64,000 nt of DNA from NCBI GenBank assembly GCA_025056865.1, contig JANWVO010000048.1, positions 62,001 through 126,000 on the forward strand, given 5' to 3'. Below are positions 17,882-31,978 of the stretch, in pieces (positions within the stretch are counted from its first letter, which is position 1; every line of letters starts with the position of its first letter). The notes below the pieces were generated by a model, which saw nothing but the letters and a program-made list of their open reading frames with translations, had not been told where the DNA came from and made no database searches. Both the position numbers and the translations under genes were made by a program. Source of the stretch: Bryobacteraceae bacterium. Its GTDB lineage: Bacteria > Acidobacteriota > Terriglobia > Bryobacterales > Bryobacteraceae.

Positions 17882-18409
17882 ATGCATCGCCGATTCGCTC
17901 TGATAGCGACGATGACTCTCGCCATGACTGCATTCGCCGCCTCTTCCATCTACGAGTTCACCCTGAAGACCATCGACGGCGAACCAGCGCCGCTCAAGCA
18001 GTACCAGGGCAAGGTGGTGCTGATCGTGAATGTCGCCAGCCGCTGCGGCTACACGCCGCAATACGCGGGGCTGGAGAAGCTGTACCGCCGCTACAAGGAC
18101 CGCGGCTTCGTCATCCTCGGCGTCCCGGCCAACAACTTCGGCGGGCAGGAGCCGGGCACGGAGGCGGAAATCAAGGAGTTCTGCAAGCGCAACTACGACG
18201 TCACTTTCCCCATGATGTCGAAGGTCAGCGTCAAGGGTGCCGACATGATCCCGCTCTATCAGTACCTGACCGCGGCCACGGGCGGCGACGTGAAGTGGAA
18301 TTTCACCAAGTTCCTTGTGGGCAAGGACGGCAGGGTGATCGGCCGTTTCGAACCCAACGTCTCGCCGGACTCTGCCGAACTGATCGCCGCCGTTGAGAAG
18401 GCGCTCTGA
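17882..18409 (+). CDS. glutathione peroxidase family protein, exported
   Basis: A 175-residue peroxidase of the non-selenium, probably thioredoxin-dependent class. A signal peptide covers about residues 1-20. The peroxidatic Cys is C55 in NVASRCGYTPQY, and the likely resolving Cys is C101 in IKEFCKRNYDVTFP. W139 and N140 (KWNFTKFLV) are present. The usual FPCNQFGGQEPG block reads VPANNFGGQEPG, so the catalytic-tetrad Gln is Asn85 and the Cys before it is Ala83. The gene lies about 100 bases after tRNA-Leu and ends in a terminator-like hairpin. Confidence 0.9.
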   Translation: MHRRFALIATMTLAMTAFAASSIYEFTLKTIDGEPAPLKQYQGKVVLIVNVASRCGYTPQYAGLEKLYRRYKDRGFVILGVPANNFGGQEPGTEAEIKEFCKRNYDVTFPMMSKVSVKGADMIPLYQYLTAATGGDVKWNFTKFLVGKDGRVIGRFEPNVSPDSAELIAAVEKAL

Positions 18410-18444
18410 GGCTGACCGCAGGCGCGGCCATCTGATACCTTGAA

Positions 18445-18480
18445 GGGGGCGGCGGCGTGGGCTGCCGCCCCTCAGTTTTT
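18445..18480 (+). terminator. terminator-like hairpin between the peroxidase gene and galE
   Basis: GGGGCGGC at 18446-18453 pairs with GCCGCCCC at 18464-18471, followed by CTCAG... and five T at 18476-18480. It ends only 7 bases before the galE ATG, so galE would have to be read through it or use a promoter inside it. Confidence 0.6.
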
Positions 18481-18487
18481 CTGCAAG

Positions 18488-19465
18488 ATGGCCTCGATAC
18501 TCGTCACTGGCGGCGCCGGCTATATCGGCGCGCACACGGCGCGGCTTCTGCTTGAAGAAGGCCATGATGTGCAGGTGGTCGACGACCTGAGCAAAGGCTA
18601 CGCGCACAATGTGCCCAAAGGGCGGCTCCATATCATCAACCTTCACGATGCCGCTTCGCTCGACGCCCTGTTCGCGCGGCACCGCTTCGACGCCGTCATC
18701 CATTTCGCGGCGCTGATCGCGGTCGGCGAGAGCATGCGCGAGGCGGAGCGCTACTTCCGCAACAACGTGGGCGGCTCGCTGGCCCTTCTGGAAGTGATGC
18801 GCCGGTACGGCGTGCGGCGGATCGTGTTCAGCTCGACAGCGGCGGTCTACGGCGATCCGGACTCTACGCCCATCCCGGAGGATGCGCCGCTGCGGCCGAA
18901 GAATCCCTATGGCGAGTCGAAGCTCATGGTGGAAAAGATCCTCGGCTGGCTCGACCGGACGTCCGGGCTGCGTTCGGTGAGTCTTCGCTATTTCAACGCC
19001 TGCGGGGCGGAGCCGCGCTATGGCATCGGCGAGGAACATCAGCCGGAGACGCACCTCATCCCGTTGATCCTGCGGGCGATCCTCACCGGCGAGCCGATCA
19101 CCGTGTTCGGAGACGACTATCCGACGCCCGATGGTACCTGCATCCGCGACTACATTCATGTCAGCGATCTCGCCGCCGCCCATGTGCGGGCGCTCGAATA
19201 CCTCATGGCGGGCGGCGCCACGGACGTGTTCAACGCGGGCACTGGGCGCGGCTACACCGTGCTGGAGGTGATTCGCGCTGCCGAGCGGGCCACGGGCCGG
19301 CCGGTGCCGTTCCGCGTGGGGCCGCGCCGCGAGGGCGATGCGGCCGTTCTGGTGGCCGACAGCTCGAAACTGAGGAAGACTCTCGGATGGCAGCCGCAGT
19401 ATGAATCCCTGGAGGCGATGGTGGAGTCGGCCTGGCAATTCGAGAACAGCCGCCGTACGCGGTGA
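18488..19465 (+). CDS. galE: UDP-glucose 4-epimerase
   Basis: A 325-residue extended short-chain dehydrogenase that interconverts UDP-glucose and UDP-galactose. The NAD-binding motif TGGAGYIGAHTARLL is at the N-terminus, and the catalytic YGESK (Y141, K145) follows FSSTAAVYGDP. GTCIRDYIHVSDLAAAHV and FNAGTGRGYTVLEVI are typical of GalE. The ATG at 18488 matches the family N-terminus; an in-frame TTG at 18440 would add 16 residues that include the hairpin region. No Shine-Dalgarno is visible before either. Confidence 0.94.
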   Translation: MASILVTGGAGYIGAHTARLLLEEGHDVQVVDDLSKGYAHNVPKGRLHIINLHDAASLDALFARHRFDAVIHFAALIAVGESMREAERYFRNNVGGSLALLEVMRRYGVRRIVFSSTAAVYGDPDSTPIPEDAPLRPKNPYGESKLMVEKILGWLDRTSGLRSVSLRYFNACGAEPRYGIGEEHQPETHLIPLILRAILTGEPITVFGDDYPTPDGTCIRDYIHVSDLAAAHVRALEYLMAGGATDVFNAGTGRGYTVLEVIRAAERATGRPVPFRVGPRREGDAAVLVADSSKLRKTLGWQPQYESLEAMVESAWQFENSRRTR

Positions 19466-19559
19466 GATGTGGCGGCGATTCTGTAACCGGGCGCCCCGGA
19501 GAATGCGCCTTTTCGCTTGAAGGCACGTCTAAGACGACAGAAAGGATTCCCGTGTCTCC

Positions 19560-20873
19560 ATGCCGGCGATGACCCATCCCGTGCCCCAGCCAGCTCCCGG
19601 GCAGGAACCGGCCGCACCCGTGCGGCGCCGCCCGTCGCTGGTCCGTCCCCTGATTCTCCTGCTTGTGCTGGTGGTGGCCGGCGGCAGTGCGTTCGTTTAT
19701 TTGCAGACGGCCCGGCAGGCGGGGGCGTCGCAGACGGTGTTGGCCGCAACGCGCACCGCCACGGTGCAACGGGGGGACCTTGAGGTTCGCCTGCGGATCG
19801 GGGGAACGACGACGGCGCAGGACTTCGTGAACATTACCGCGCCGATGCTCCGCGGCCCCGAGGCGGGGCCGATGATCATTCTCAGACTGGCCGAGCCGGG
19901 CGCGATGGTGCAGCCGGGCGACGTCGTCCTCGAGTTCGACCCGCAGAGCATGAAGGATCACCTCGACGACACCATCGACGGCCTGCGGGACCGCCAGAAC
20001 GACGTGGCCAAGCGCAAAGTCAACAACGAACTCCAGATGGAGAATCTGCGCCAGCAGCTCCGCGTGGCCAAGGCGGCCGTAGACAAGGCCGCCCTGGACT
20101 ACAAGACGCTCGACGTGCGCACGGATATCGACCGCGAGCTGCTGAAGCTGGCCCTCGAAGAGGCCGAAGCCGCCTACAAGGAGATGCTCCAGGAAGTGGA
20201 GCTCACGCGGCAGTCTCTCGCTGCCGACCTGCGCGCGGCGGAAATCTCCATGAAAATGGAGGAGCTGCACGTCGAGCGCCACGAGAACGACCTGAAGAAG
20301 CTGGTGATCCGCTCGCCCATCGCCGGCATGGTGGTGCTCCAGACCATGTTCCGCCCCGGCGGCGACCAGGTCACCGTGGCCGTGGGCGACCGCATGGGGC
20401 CCGGCCAGCCCGTCATGAAGATCATCAACCCGCAGAAGATGATGATCGAGGGCAGGGTGAACCAGGCGGAAGTGACGCGGCTGCGCATCGGGCAGAAAGC
20501 CGTCGTCGGCCTGGACGCGTTCCCCGGCGCCACCTACGAGGGCGAGCTCTACTCGATTGGCGCCATCGCCGTGGGCAGCCGGTTCGAGAACTATTACATC
20601 CGCAACATTCCGGTCACCATCCGCATCACGAATCCCGACCGCCGCGTGATTCCCGATCTGTCGGCTTACGCCAACGTGCTGATCGACCGTCAGGAGAACG
20701 TCCTGCTCGTGCCTGCCGCCGCGGTGGGCGAGCAGGGCGGGCAGCACTACGTGTACGTGAGAACCGAGAAGGGTTTTGAGAAGCGCGCCGTGAAAGTGGG
20801 CCTCACCAACGGCACGCAGACGGCGATCCTTGAAGGGCTGAAAGAGGGCGAAGTCGTCCGCGCCCAGTTATGA
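19560..20873 (+). CDS. HlyD-type periplasmic adaptor of an efflux system
   Basis: A 437-residue membrane-fusion protein. A proline-rich cytosolic tail is followed by one membrane segment (about 28-48, PLILLLVLVVAGGSAFVYL). A lipoyl/barrel-sandwich half-motif follows, then a long helical hairpin (about 135-245, KRKVNNELQMENLRQQLRVA onward), then a beta-barrel part with VRSP-like IRSPIAGMVVL. The C-terminal EGLKEGEVV ending is typical of RND/MacA adaptors. No pump or TolC gene adjoins it, so its partners are elsewhere. AAAGGA lies 13 bases before the ATG. Confidence 0.85.
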   Translation: MPAMTHPVPQPAPGQEPAAPVRRRPSLVRPLILLLVLVVAGGSAFVYLQTARQAGASQTVLAATRTATVQRGDLEVRLRIGGTTTAQDFVNITAPMLRGPEAGPMIILRLAEPGAMVQPGDVVLEFDPQSMKDHLDDTIDGLRDRQNDVAKRKVNNELQMENLRQQLRVAKAAVDKAALDYKTLDVRTDIDRELLKLALEEAEAAYKEMLQEVELTRQSLAADLRAAEISMKMEELHVERHENDLKKLVIRSPIAGMVVLQTMFRPGGDQVTVAVGDRMGPGQPVMKIINPQKMMIEGRVNQAEVTRLRIGQKAVVGLDAFPGATYEGELYSIGAIAVGSRFENYYIRNIPVTIRITNPDRRVIPDLSAYANVLIDRQENVLLVPAAAVGEQGGQHYVYVRTEKGFEKRAVKVGLTNGTQTAILEGLKEGEVVRAQL

Positions 20874-21111
20874 GGATCGGGTCAGGCGGCACTGTCCCCA
20901 TTGCGCTTCGCTCCGCAGGCTGGCTGACGCCCGTGAAAGAGGCCCGGCAGGAGCAGGCCATGCAGACTGCCGCGTTCCGCAAGCAGGCGCAGCGGTCGAA
21001 ATGGTGTCTCACGTCACTTGCCCCTTTTTACTCCGGCGCGCGGTACGCCGCTGAGGGCTGAAGACGGATTTCAGAGAGAAGGTCTGATGCCGCCCTGCGG
21101 GCGGATCGTGC
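20874..21111. other. intergenic region, no gene recognised
   Basis: 238 bases. The phrase GGCACTGTCCCCATTGCG at about 20887-20904 resembles short GGGGACAGT motifs seen in bacterial intergenic repeats and mobile-element scars, but only one copy is visible and no inverted partner was found. No convincing open frame or terminator was seen. Confidence 0.25.
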
Positions 21112-21606
21112 TCACCGCTTCCCTGGCTCGTCCTGCCGCTCGAAGACCACCTGGTTTCGGAACGTGCCCCCGCCCGGCAGCGGCCCCTCGACGTCGACGG
21201 TCAGCGTTCTGCCATCGCGGCTGATCCGCCCCCGGACTTTCTCGATCATCCGCCCATCCTGAAACCAGGTGTCTTCCATCACCCGGCCGCGGATCCGCGA
21301 AACTGCTTCCACGCCCTGCATATCCCCCTCGATGACTCGAACCTTCACCCGCCTGCCGTCCGACCACGGCAGCTCGGCCCGCAGCCGGCGCCCGTCGGCA
21401 AATGTCAGATCCAGATGGCGGGTTCCGTCCGGCGTGAAGCGAAGCACGAAGGCCCGGAACGGCGGCCCGGGATCGAATCTTGAGCGTCCGGCGACATAGC
21501 GCCACTCGCCCGTGAAGGCCGTGATGTGCTTCTGCTGGCCGGCCGCAGGCCACACCGCGAAGACAGGCGCCCCGGCCAGAAGGGCCGCCGCCCGGCGGCG
21601 GCTCAT
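21112..21606 (-). CDS. exported protein of unknown function
   Basis: A 164-residue protein. The N-terminus SRRRAAALLAGAPVFAVWPAAG is an arginine-rich signal peptide, possibly Tat-type though without the full motif. The mature part is beta-rich with repeated short strands (HLDLTFADGRRLRAEL, VKVRVIEGDMQGV, GRTLTVDVEGPLPGGGTF). It looks like a small lipocalin- or YceI-like barrel, which is only a guess. It follows the cupin gene by 16 bases in the same direction. Confidence 0.6.
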   Translation of the reverse strand: MSRRRAAALLAGAPVFAVWPAAGQQKHITAFTGEWRYVAGRSRFDPGPPFRAFVLRFTPDGTRHLDLTFADGRRLRAELPWSDGRRVKVRVIEGDMQGVEAVSRIRGRVMEDTWFQDGRMIEKVRGRISRDGRTLTVDVEGPLPGGGTFRNQVVFERQDEPGKR

Positions 21607-21622
21607 CCCGATGCGGGCTGCG

Positions 21623-22111
21623 CTATTGGCGCAGGTAGTCTTCCTCGCTGACCTTCTCCATCCACTCCACCACTCTTCCATCGAGGTTCTCCTGAATCGC
21701 GATGTGCGTCATCGCCGACGTCGCCGTCGCTCCGTGCCAGTGCTTCACGCCGGGCGCAATGCGCACCACGTCTCCCGGACGGATCTCCCGCTTCGGGCCG
21801 CCCCACTCCTGCACCCAACCGGTTCCCTCGGTGACGATCAGGATCTGTCCCAGCGGGTGCGTGTGCCACGCGGTGCGCGCTCCCGGCTCGAACCGCACCC
21901 GTCCGCCGGAGGCGCGGGCCGGGGCCTGTGCCTCGAACAGCATTTCGACGCGCACGGTGCCGGTGAAATAGTCGGCTGGTCCGGGGCCGGTCTTGCGGTC
22001 GGCGGAAGACGACACGCGAATGCCCGGCTCCTTCGGTTGCATGGCGCCGGAACCCGCCACCACGGCGGCTGCCAGCGCCAGCCCGCAAAGCGCGATCGAC
22101 AACAGATGCAT
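21623..22111 (-). CDS. exported cupin-domain protein
   Basis: A 162-residue protein with an N-terminal signal ([20 protein letters not shown]). A single cupin barrel has motif 1 [25 protein letters not shown] and motif 2 [17 protein letters not shown], giving metal ligands H, H, (Q/E) and H. It matches the common carboxymuconolactone-decarboxylase-associated or quercetinase-like small cupins. AGGAGG stands about 8 bases before the ATG. It lies downstream of the aldo/keto reductase with a 40-base gap. Its substrate is unknown. Confidence 0.82.
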   Translation of the reverse strand: MHLLSIALCGLALAAAVVAGSGAMQPKEPGIRVSSSADRKTGPGPADYFTGTVRVEMLFEAQAPARASGGRVRFEPGARTAWHTHPLGQILIVTEGTGWVQEWGGPKREIRPGDVVRIAPGVKHWHGATATSAMTHIAIQENLDGRVVEWMEKVSEEDYLRQ

Positions 22112-22151
22112 CGGCGAAACCTCCTTGCACAGGCGCGCGCCGACCGGGGGC

Positions 22152-25071
<2,920 letters not shown>

Positions 25072-25170
25072 CCGGCTTCCGCACCCGCAGGCTGCGCGGC
25101 ATCCCGCGCGAAGGGCTGCGCCCGCCACCGCCCCGCGTGCCCGGCGTGAAGAAGATTCGCGGCGGCTGTC

Positions 25171-27558
25171 TCAGTCCGTTCGTCTGGCTGCGAAATCGCG
25201 CGCAGTCAGCAGCACGGTCTCGCCGGCGCGCGTCGGCCGCTCCACCGTGACGCCGGCGTAGCGCACGCGCAGCGCGCGGCCCAGCAGGCTGCGGATGCGC
25301 GCTTCTTCGAGGCGTCCGCTGCGCCAGGCCAGATCGACCGCAAACCCTCCGCGCGCCCGCGCGCCCGTCATCCTTCCGTCTTTCCATTCCGCCGGCAGCG
25401 CCGGCAGCAGGCGGAGGACGCCGTTGTGGCTCTGGAGGAGCATTTCGACAATGCCCGCCGCCCCGCCGAAGTTGCCGTCGATCTGGAAAGGCGGGTGGGC
25501 GCAGAAGAGGTTGTCGTAAGTGCCGCCGCCCGTCACCCGCACGCCGCTTTCGCTGGCAGGCACCGGCTGCAGCAGATTCCGCAGCAGCCGCAGGGCGCGG
25601 TCGCCGTCGCCCAGCCGCGCCCAGAAGCTCACTTTCCAGGCGAGCGACCACCCGGTGCCGCCATCGCCGCGCGCCTCCAGCGACTTCCGCGCCGCCGCAG
25701 CCAGCTCCGGCGTCTCTTCCGGCGTGATCTCTGAGCCGGGATGCAGACCCCAGAGGTGAGACACATGCCGGTGCTGCGGCTCGGCTTCGCGGTATTCCTC
25801 CAGCCATTCCATCAGCCGCCCGTCGCTGGCAATGCGGCTTGGGGCCAGGCGGGCGCGTTTGGTTTCCAGCTCGCGGCGGAACTCCTCGTCCACGCCCAGC
25901 AGGCGCGAGGCTTCCATCACCGCGCCGAACAGGTAGCGCAGCAGTTGCATGTCGAAGGCCGGCCCCAGACAGACCGCCGCGCGGCGCCCGTCTGGCAGCA
26001 GGAACGAGTTTTCGGGAGAGTTGGCCGGAGCCGTCACCAGCCAGCCGTGTTTCGGCTCTTCGACGAGGATGTCGGCATAGAATCGCGCGGCGTCGCGCAT
26101 CACCGGGTAGGCACGCCGCAGGAAGCCGAGGTCGCCCGTGTAGAGGAAATGCTCCCACAGGTGCTGGCAGAGCCATCCGGAGCCGCTGGACGTGGCGCCC
26201 CAGCTTGCCTGTTCGCCCGGCGCCGTGAATCCCCAGGCGTTGGTGATGACGTGCGCCACCCAGCCGCGGGCATTGTAGTAAACGCGCGCGGTTCTTGCTC
26301 CCGGCTGCGCCAGGCTCGCGGTGAGAGCCAGCAGCGGCTCGTGCAGCTCGCTCAGGCCCGTCGCTTCGGCGGGCCAGTAGTTCATCTGGACGTTGATGTT
26401 GAGGTGCCAGTCGCCATTCCACGGCGTCTGCAACTCTTCGGCCCAGATGCCCTGGAGATTCGCCGGCAGCCCGCCGGGCCGCGAGCTGGAGATCAGCAGG
26501 TAGCGTCCGTACTGGCAGTACAGCGCCGCCAGCGCGGCATCGCCGCCCCGCTCTTGGGCGGCGCGCAGCCTCTCCGGCGTGGGCAATTCGTCGCGCCCCG
26601 GGCCGAGATCCAGCCAGAAGCGCGCGAACCATTTCCGGTAGTCGGCGATGTGCGCGCGCTTCAGCTCCTGCCAGGGCCGCCGCGCGAGGCGCTGCTGCGC
26701 AAGGCACGCGGCCGCCGGGTCCTGCGCGGACAGCCTGGCAAAGCGCACGTAGTTGGTGGCGGCGGTCAGGCGCAGCGTCGCCGTGGTGGCGCCTTCCACG
26801 CGGATTCCGTCTTCGCTCGCCGCGATCTTCCCGCCTTCGGCATCCACTTCGAGCCGCGCGGCGAAGCGCACCCCGTCGCCGCCCTTTCCATCAGCGAGAG
26901 CGCCGGCCAGAAGGAGCGCGCGCTCTCCCTCGGCGCGGACGCTCGCCCGCTCGGCGCGGCTCAGCCATGCGCGGAAGCTGAGTCCGCCGGGCCGCGAGCA
27001 GGCAAGCCGGATCAGCAGCGCCTGCGCGGGAGCGCTCGCGAAGATCTCGCGCTCGAAGCGCGCTCCGCCGGCTTCGTAGGCGACGCGCGCCACCGCTGTT
27101 TCCAGGTCCAGCTCGCGCATGTAGCCGGAGGTCTCCGCCGGGTGCTGGAACTCGAGGCGCAGATCGCCCAGTGTCTGATAGCAGCCATAGGGCAGGTCCT
27201 TGCCGCGGGCGTGTCCGCTGCCCTTGCCTTTGCAGACGAAGTGGCGGTTGACCAGATGCTCGGCTTCGGCGTTGCGTCCTTCCATGAGAAGGCGCCGGAT
27301 TTCCGGCAGAGCGTCGGCGGCGCCTTCCAGATCGGCGTCCTGCACCGATCCGGACCACATCGAGCTCTCGTTCAGCACGATGCGCTCCGCAGGCGCGCCG
27401 CCGAAAACCATCGCGCCGAGCCTGCCGTTGCCGAGCGGCAGCGACTGCGTGAAGTGCCGGGCCGGCTCGCGGAACCAGAGCCGCAGACCTCTCGGCCTCC
27501 CTGGCTCAGGCACGGGCAACAGCGCAGCCGGAAATGCAATCAGAGTGCGCCGCGTCAT
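25171..27558 (-). CDS. GH95-family alpha-L-fucosidase-like enzyme
   Basis: A 795-residue protein beginning [13 protein letters not shown], a likely export signal. Family GH95 features run throughout: [19 protein letters not shown] near the N-terminus, LNESSMWSG, a central [21 protein letters not shown] block with [18 protein letters not shown], and a late [17 protein letters not shown]. These form the (alpha/alpha)6 barrel of 1,2-alpha-fucosidases/galactosidases. It starts within the stop of the DUF3800 gene (ATGA at 27555-27558), so it is translated from the same message. It probably acts on host or plant glycans with the neighbouring sulfatase. Confidence 0.93.
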   Translation of the reverse strand: MTRRTLIAFPAALLPVPEPGRPRGLRLWFREPARHFTQSLPLGNGRLGAMVFGGAPAERIVLNESSMWSGSVQDADLEGAADALPEIRRLLMEGRNAEAEHLVNRHFVCKGKGSGHARGKDLPYGCYQTLGDLRLEFQHPAETSGYMRELDLETAVARVAYEAGGARFEREIFASAPAQALLIRLACSRPGGLSFRAWLSRAERASVRAEGERALLLAGALADGKGGDGVRFAARLEVDAEGGKIAASEDGIRVEGATTATLRLTAATNYVRFARLSAQDPAAACLAQQRLARRPWQELKRAHIADYRKWFARFWLDLGPGRDELPTPERLRAAQERGGDAALAALYCQYGRYLLISSSRPGGLPANLQGIWAEELQTPWNGDWHLNINVQMNYWPAEATGLSELHEPLLALTASLAQPGARTARVYYNARGWVAHVITNAWGFTAPGEQASWGATSSGSGWLCQHLWEHFLYTGDLGFLRRAYPVMRDAARFYADILVEEPKHGWLVTAPANSPENSFLLPDGRRAAVCLGPAFDMQLLRYLFGAVMEASRLLGVDEEFRRELETKRARLAPSRIASDGRLMEWLEEYREAEPQHRHVSHLWGLHPGSEITPEETPELAAAARKSLEARGDGGTGWSLAWKVSFWARLGDGDRALRLLRNLLQPVPASESGVRVTGGGTYDNLFCAHPPFQIDGNFGGAAGIVEMLLQSHNGVLRLLPALPAEWKDGRMTGARARGGFAVDLAWRSGRLEEARIRSLLGRALRVRYAGVTVERPTRAGETVLLTARDFAARRTD

Positions 27559-28268
27559 GGGGCCAGGTTTCGCGACGGCGTCTGCCGCGACTTGACATGG
27601 AGACCGTGGCACACGCCGCCTTCGGCGTCGAAGCGCGCTTCGATCAGCGGGAAGAAGCGCTCATCCTGATGTTCGAGGAAGCGGAACAGCGCGTAAGCGA
27701 TCAGGTCGGCAAGCTGGACCAGCCGCGAGACCCTGGAGTCCAGGAACAGAGGAACCTCCGACAGATTGCGGACTCTGCCATAACGGTGTCCGATGGTTCG
27801 GAATCCGGCAGCAAGACCCTGGATGTAGGTTTCGTAGCTGGTCTTGTCGAACACAATGAGGCCCCGCTGGCGGTCGCCGCGCCGCGTGTAGTGCCGTCTC
27901 AAGTACTTATCGAATCGTCTGCAAATCTCCTCGAAGGCATACTCGACGGGATCTCTCCCGGCCAGGAAGGCTCTCTCCACGCCGACGCCGAAGAGGGGCA
28001 TCTGCGCTTTGATCAGTCCCAACGCCTCCTGATAGGCCTCGATTCGCGTCTTCACGGGAAGCGAACGCCAGATTCCCTTGCCCTGAAGGATGTGGCTCCC
28101 GTGCAGCTCCACTTCCGGCTGATGTGGGAAGAGCCGCTGGACGATCTTGTCCAATTCGACGGACAGCCACCAGGTCTGCCGGTCGAAAATGGCAATGCCT
28201 GCCAGCACGAAGAACCTCTGATGCCTGTCGCCGGCTGCACCGGACTCGTCCGCATAGAGAATGTACAC
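27555..28268 (-). CDS. DUF3800 domain protein
   Basis: A 237-residue protein of the DUF3800 family. The opening [23 protein letters not shown] is its hallmark, with the conserved acidic pair D-E; later conserved acids are in [11 protein letters not shown] and [16 protein letters not shown]. The family is predicted to have an RNase H-like fold and often occurs in mobile or defence contexts, but its role is not established. Base composition appears lower in GC than its neighbours. It is the first gene of a unit with GH95, which is an unusual pairing. The start at 28268 directly gives the family N-terminus. Confidence 0.85.
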   Translation of the reverse strand: MYILYADESGAAGDRHQRFFVLAGIAIFDRQTWWLSVELDKIVQRLFPHQPEVELHGSHILQGKGIWRSLPVKTRIEAYQEALGLIKAQMPLFGVGVERAFLAGRDPVEYAFEEICRRFDKYLRRHYTRRGDRQRGLIVFDKTSYETYIQGLAAGFRTIGHRYGRVRNLSEVPLFLDSRVSRLVQLADLIAYALFRFLEHQDERFFPLIEARFDAEGGVCHGLHVKSRQTPSRNLAP

Positions 28269-28394
28269 CTTGCTTATGATAGCCGCACGAAACGGAGAGC
28301 ACGGAGCCCCGGGAGGGGAGGAAAAAAGAAAAGGGCGGCCAAGGGAGGACGACCTCCGCGGACCGCAAGGGGCGGCCCTCTTAACCGCACCCTC

Positions 28395-28423
28395 ACACTA
28401 GCACAGGTCTAAACACCTGTCAA
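28395..28423 (-). promoter_or_regulatory. strong promoter with internal palindrome before the DUF3800 gene
   Basis: On the minus strand a perfect TTGACA (plus 28423-28418) is followed after 17 bp by TAGTGT (plus 28400-28395). The spacer contains an inverted repeat, ACAGGT-GTTTAG-ACCTGT (plus 28403-28420), that overlaps the -35, a layout expected of a repressor site. The leader to the ATG at 28268 is about 120 bases and contains two direct GGGCGGCC copies, a small GGAGG/CCTCC hairpin and a T-rich tract. Confidence 0.65.
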
Positions 28424-28434
28424 CGGCAGGGTCA

Positions 28435-29166
28435 TCAATACAGCCCGAGCAGGTCGTTCCAGCGGACGCGCAGCAGATCCAGAAACGCCGCCAGCCCTTT
28501 GGAGAGGCTCACCTTGGTGCCCTCGACGTTGGCCCAACGCACCGGGACCTCGAGGATGCGGTAGCCGTGCTTTCGGGCGATGTACAGGATCTCGACGTCG
28601 AAACCGAAGCCGTCGCTCTGCTGCCGGGCTGCCACGCAGGCGGCCACGTCGCGGCGGAACAGCTTGAAGCCGCACTGCGTGTCCCGGTAAGGGAGCCCGG
28701 TGATCAGCCGCATGCAGAGATTAAAGACGCGACCGCTCAGCTCGCGCAGAGCGGACTGATGCCGCAGCACGAGGCTCCGGTCCAGCGCGCGCGAGCCGAT
28801 GGCGCCGTCGGCGGACTCGCGCGCCACCGCCTCTTCGAGCCGTTCCAGATCCTCGATGGGCGCGGAGAGGTCGGCATCGGTGAACAGCACCCACTCGCCC
28901 TGCGCCTTCTGCATGCCGTGACGCACGGCGTAGCCTTTGCCGCGGTTGCCGGGGTTCTGAAGCAGCCGGATGCGGGGGTCGCGCGCCGCCGCTTCGCGGA
29001 CGACCTCAGCGGTGCGGTCGGTCGAGCCGTCGTCGACCGCGAGGATCTCCACAAAATCAGGCCGTTTTGTTTCCAGCCATGCGGTGATGCGCGCGAGCGT
29101 CGACGGAAGCCGCTGCTCTTCGTTGTACGCGGGAATGACAATGCTGAGCGACCGCAAGTGTCCCAT
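28435..29166 (-). CDS. polyprenyl-phosphate glycosyltransferase (GT2, dolichyl-phosphate glucosyltransferase-like)
   Basis: A 243-residue GT-A enzyme. [17 protein letters not shown] opens the nucleotide-binding fold, VDDGSTDRT and [14 protein letters not shown] give the acidic and DxD motifs, and [13 protein letters not shown] is the acceptor-loop signature of dolichyl-phosphate sugar synthases. It probably transfers a sugar from UDP/GDP to a lipid phosphate carrier at the inner membrane. No membrane segment is evident. It diverges from lysS with 33 bases between starts. Confidence 0.88.
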   Translation of the reverse strand: MGHLRSLSIVIPAYNEEQRLPSTLARITAWLETKRPDFVEILAVDDGSTDRTAEVVREAAARDPRIRLLQNPGNRGKGYAVRHGMQKAQGEWVLFTDADLSAPIEDLERLEEAVARESADGAIGSRALDRSLVLRHQSALRELSGRVFNLCMRLITGLPYRDTQCGFKLFRRDVAACVAARQQSDGFGFDVEILYIARKHGYRILEVPVRWANVEGTKVSLSKGLAAFLDLLRVRWNDLLGLY

Positions 29167-29192
29167 TATAATGAAGGTTTCCCCCTAAGGAG
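29167..29192 (+). promoter_or_regulatory. -10 box and ribosome-binding site of lysS
   Basis: TATAAT lies at 29167-29172, adjoining the start codon of the divergent glycosyltransferase at 29166. AAGGAG at 29187-29192 stands 7 bases before a TTG start. No clear -35 was seen. Confidence 0.5.
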
Positions 29193-29199
29193 TCCTGCA

Positions 29200-30707
<1,508 letters not shown>

Positions 30708-30711
<4 letters not shown>

Positions 30712-31931
30712 CGCGCGCATTCGAGCTTTTCGTCGCCGCCCGTTACCTCCGCGCGAAAAGGCGCGAGGCGGTCATCCCGCTCATCACCGCCGTTTCCGTG
30801 GCCGGCGTGGCCGCGGGCGTGATGGCGCTGGTGATTGCGCTTGCCATCAACAACGGTTTCCGGCGCGCCCTCCAGGAAAGCCTCCTGGGCGCCACGCCCC
30901 ACGTCGTGCTGCTCGAAAAGACTCCCTCGACGGGCATTGGAAACTGGCGAGAAATCACCGCCAGAATGGCGCGCGTCCCCGGCGTGAAGGAAGCCGCGCC
31001 GGCCCTGTACGGCAAGGTGCTTGCCTCGGGGCCGATGCAGTCCGCGGAAGCCACCCTGAAAGGAATGCCGCTCGCCTCGCCGGAGTTTGCGGCCCACATC
31101 CGGCAGGGTAGCCTCGCGCAGATGGACGATGTGCGCGGGCTGCCTGGCATCGTGCTGGGCTCGCATCTGGCGGCGCGCATCGGCATGCGCGTGGGCGACG
31201 TGGTGCGCATCCTCAGCCCGCAGGGCCAGATGACGCCCTTCGGCATGCGCCCGGCCGAGTTCCGCTTCCGCGTGGCGGCCATCTTCGAGTCGGGCTTCTA
31301 CGATCTGGATAACCAGCTTGCGGTGACCACCATCGCGCAGGCGCAGCGCGTGCTGGCGCTGCCCGATGTCGTCAACGCCATCGAGCTGAAGCTCGACGAC
31401 CCGGACCGCGCGCCCGAAGTCGCGCGCGCCGCGGAAGCCGCGGCCGGAGCCGAACTCGGGGCCACCCACTGGATGGAGCAGAACCGCCAGCTCCTGAACG
31501 CGCTGCGCATGGAGAAGATCGTCTCGGTGATCACGATTTCACTCATCCAGTTCGTAGCGGCGCTCAACATCCTCACCGCGCTGTTCATGCGCGTCATGGA
31601 GAAGAAGCGCGACATCGCCGTGCTGATCTCGCTCGGCGCGCGGCGCGCGCAGATCGCGCGCATCTTCGTCTGGCAGGGGCTGATGATCGCCGCCGCCGGC
31701 GCGGCCGCCGGCTTCGTCCTTGGCCACGGGCTGAGCCATCTGGCAGGACGCTACCGCTGGATCCGCATCGACGAGGAGATTTACTCGCTGTCTTATGTGC
31801 CTTTCGAGCCGCGCTGGGCGGATTCGCTCTGGATAGGCGCGCTGGCGCTCGCCGTCGCCCTGTTGGCGACGCTTTATCCGGCGCGCGCGGCTGCCGCAGT
31901 GGCGCCGGCCGAGACGCTGCGTTACGAGTAG
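30708..31931 (+). CDS. LolC/LolE-type ABC permease
   Basis: A 407-residue membrane protein. The N-terminal [26 protein letters not shown] and the first membrane segment (about 21-45) match lipoprotein-releasing permeases, followed by a large periplasmic domain (50-270). Three C-terminal membrane segments (about 275-400) complete the FtsX-like core, including [19 protein letters not shown]. In E. coli LolCDE extracts lipoproteins from the inner membrane. No LolD ATPase is adjacent. It begins with GTG in the lysS stop (GTGA), as in other genomes where lysS and lolC are neighbours. Confidence 0.88.
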
Positions 31932-31978
31932 GGGCTTGCAGGTCCGGAAGGGGCCGGACAGGGGAGCTGGACAACGGA

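Noticed and set aside
20874-21111. Possible mobile-element scar with GGCACTGTCCCC
   Set aside because: Only one short copy, no terminal inverted repeats and no transposase remnant could be shown.
25741-27669. Long plus-strand open frame of 642 codons
   Set aside because: It is antisense to the well-supported GH95 gene and shows composition-driven His/Arg/Ala-rich sequence with no domain.
28320-28385. Possible terminator or attenuator in the DUF3800 leader
   Set aside because: The two GGGCGGCC copies are direct, not inverted, repeats, and the small GGAGG/CCTCC hairpin is 12 bases from the T-rich tract.
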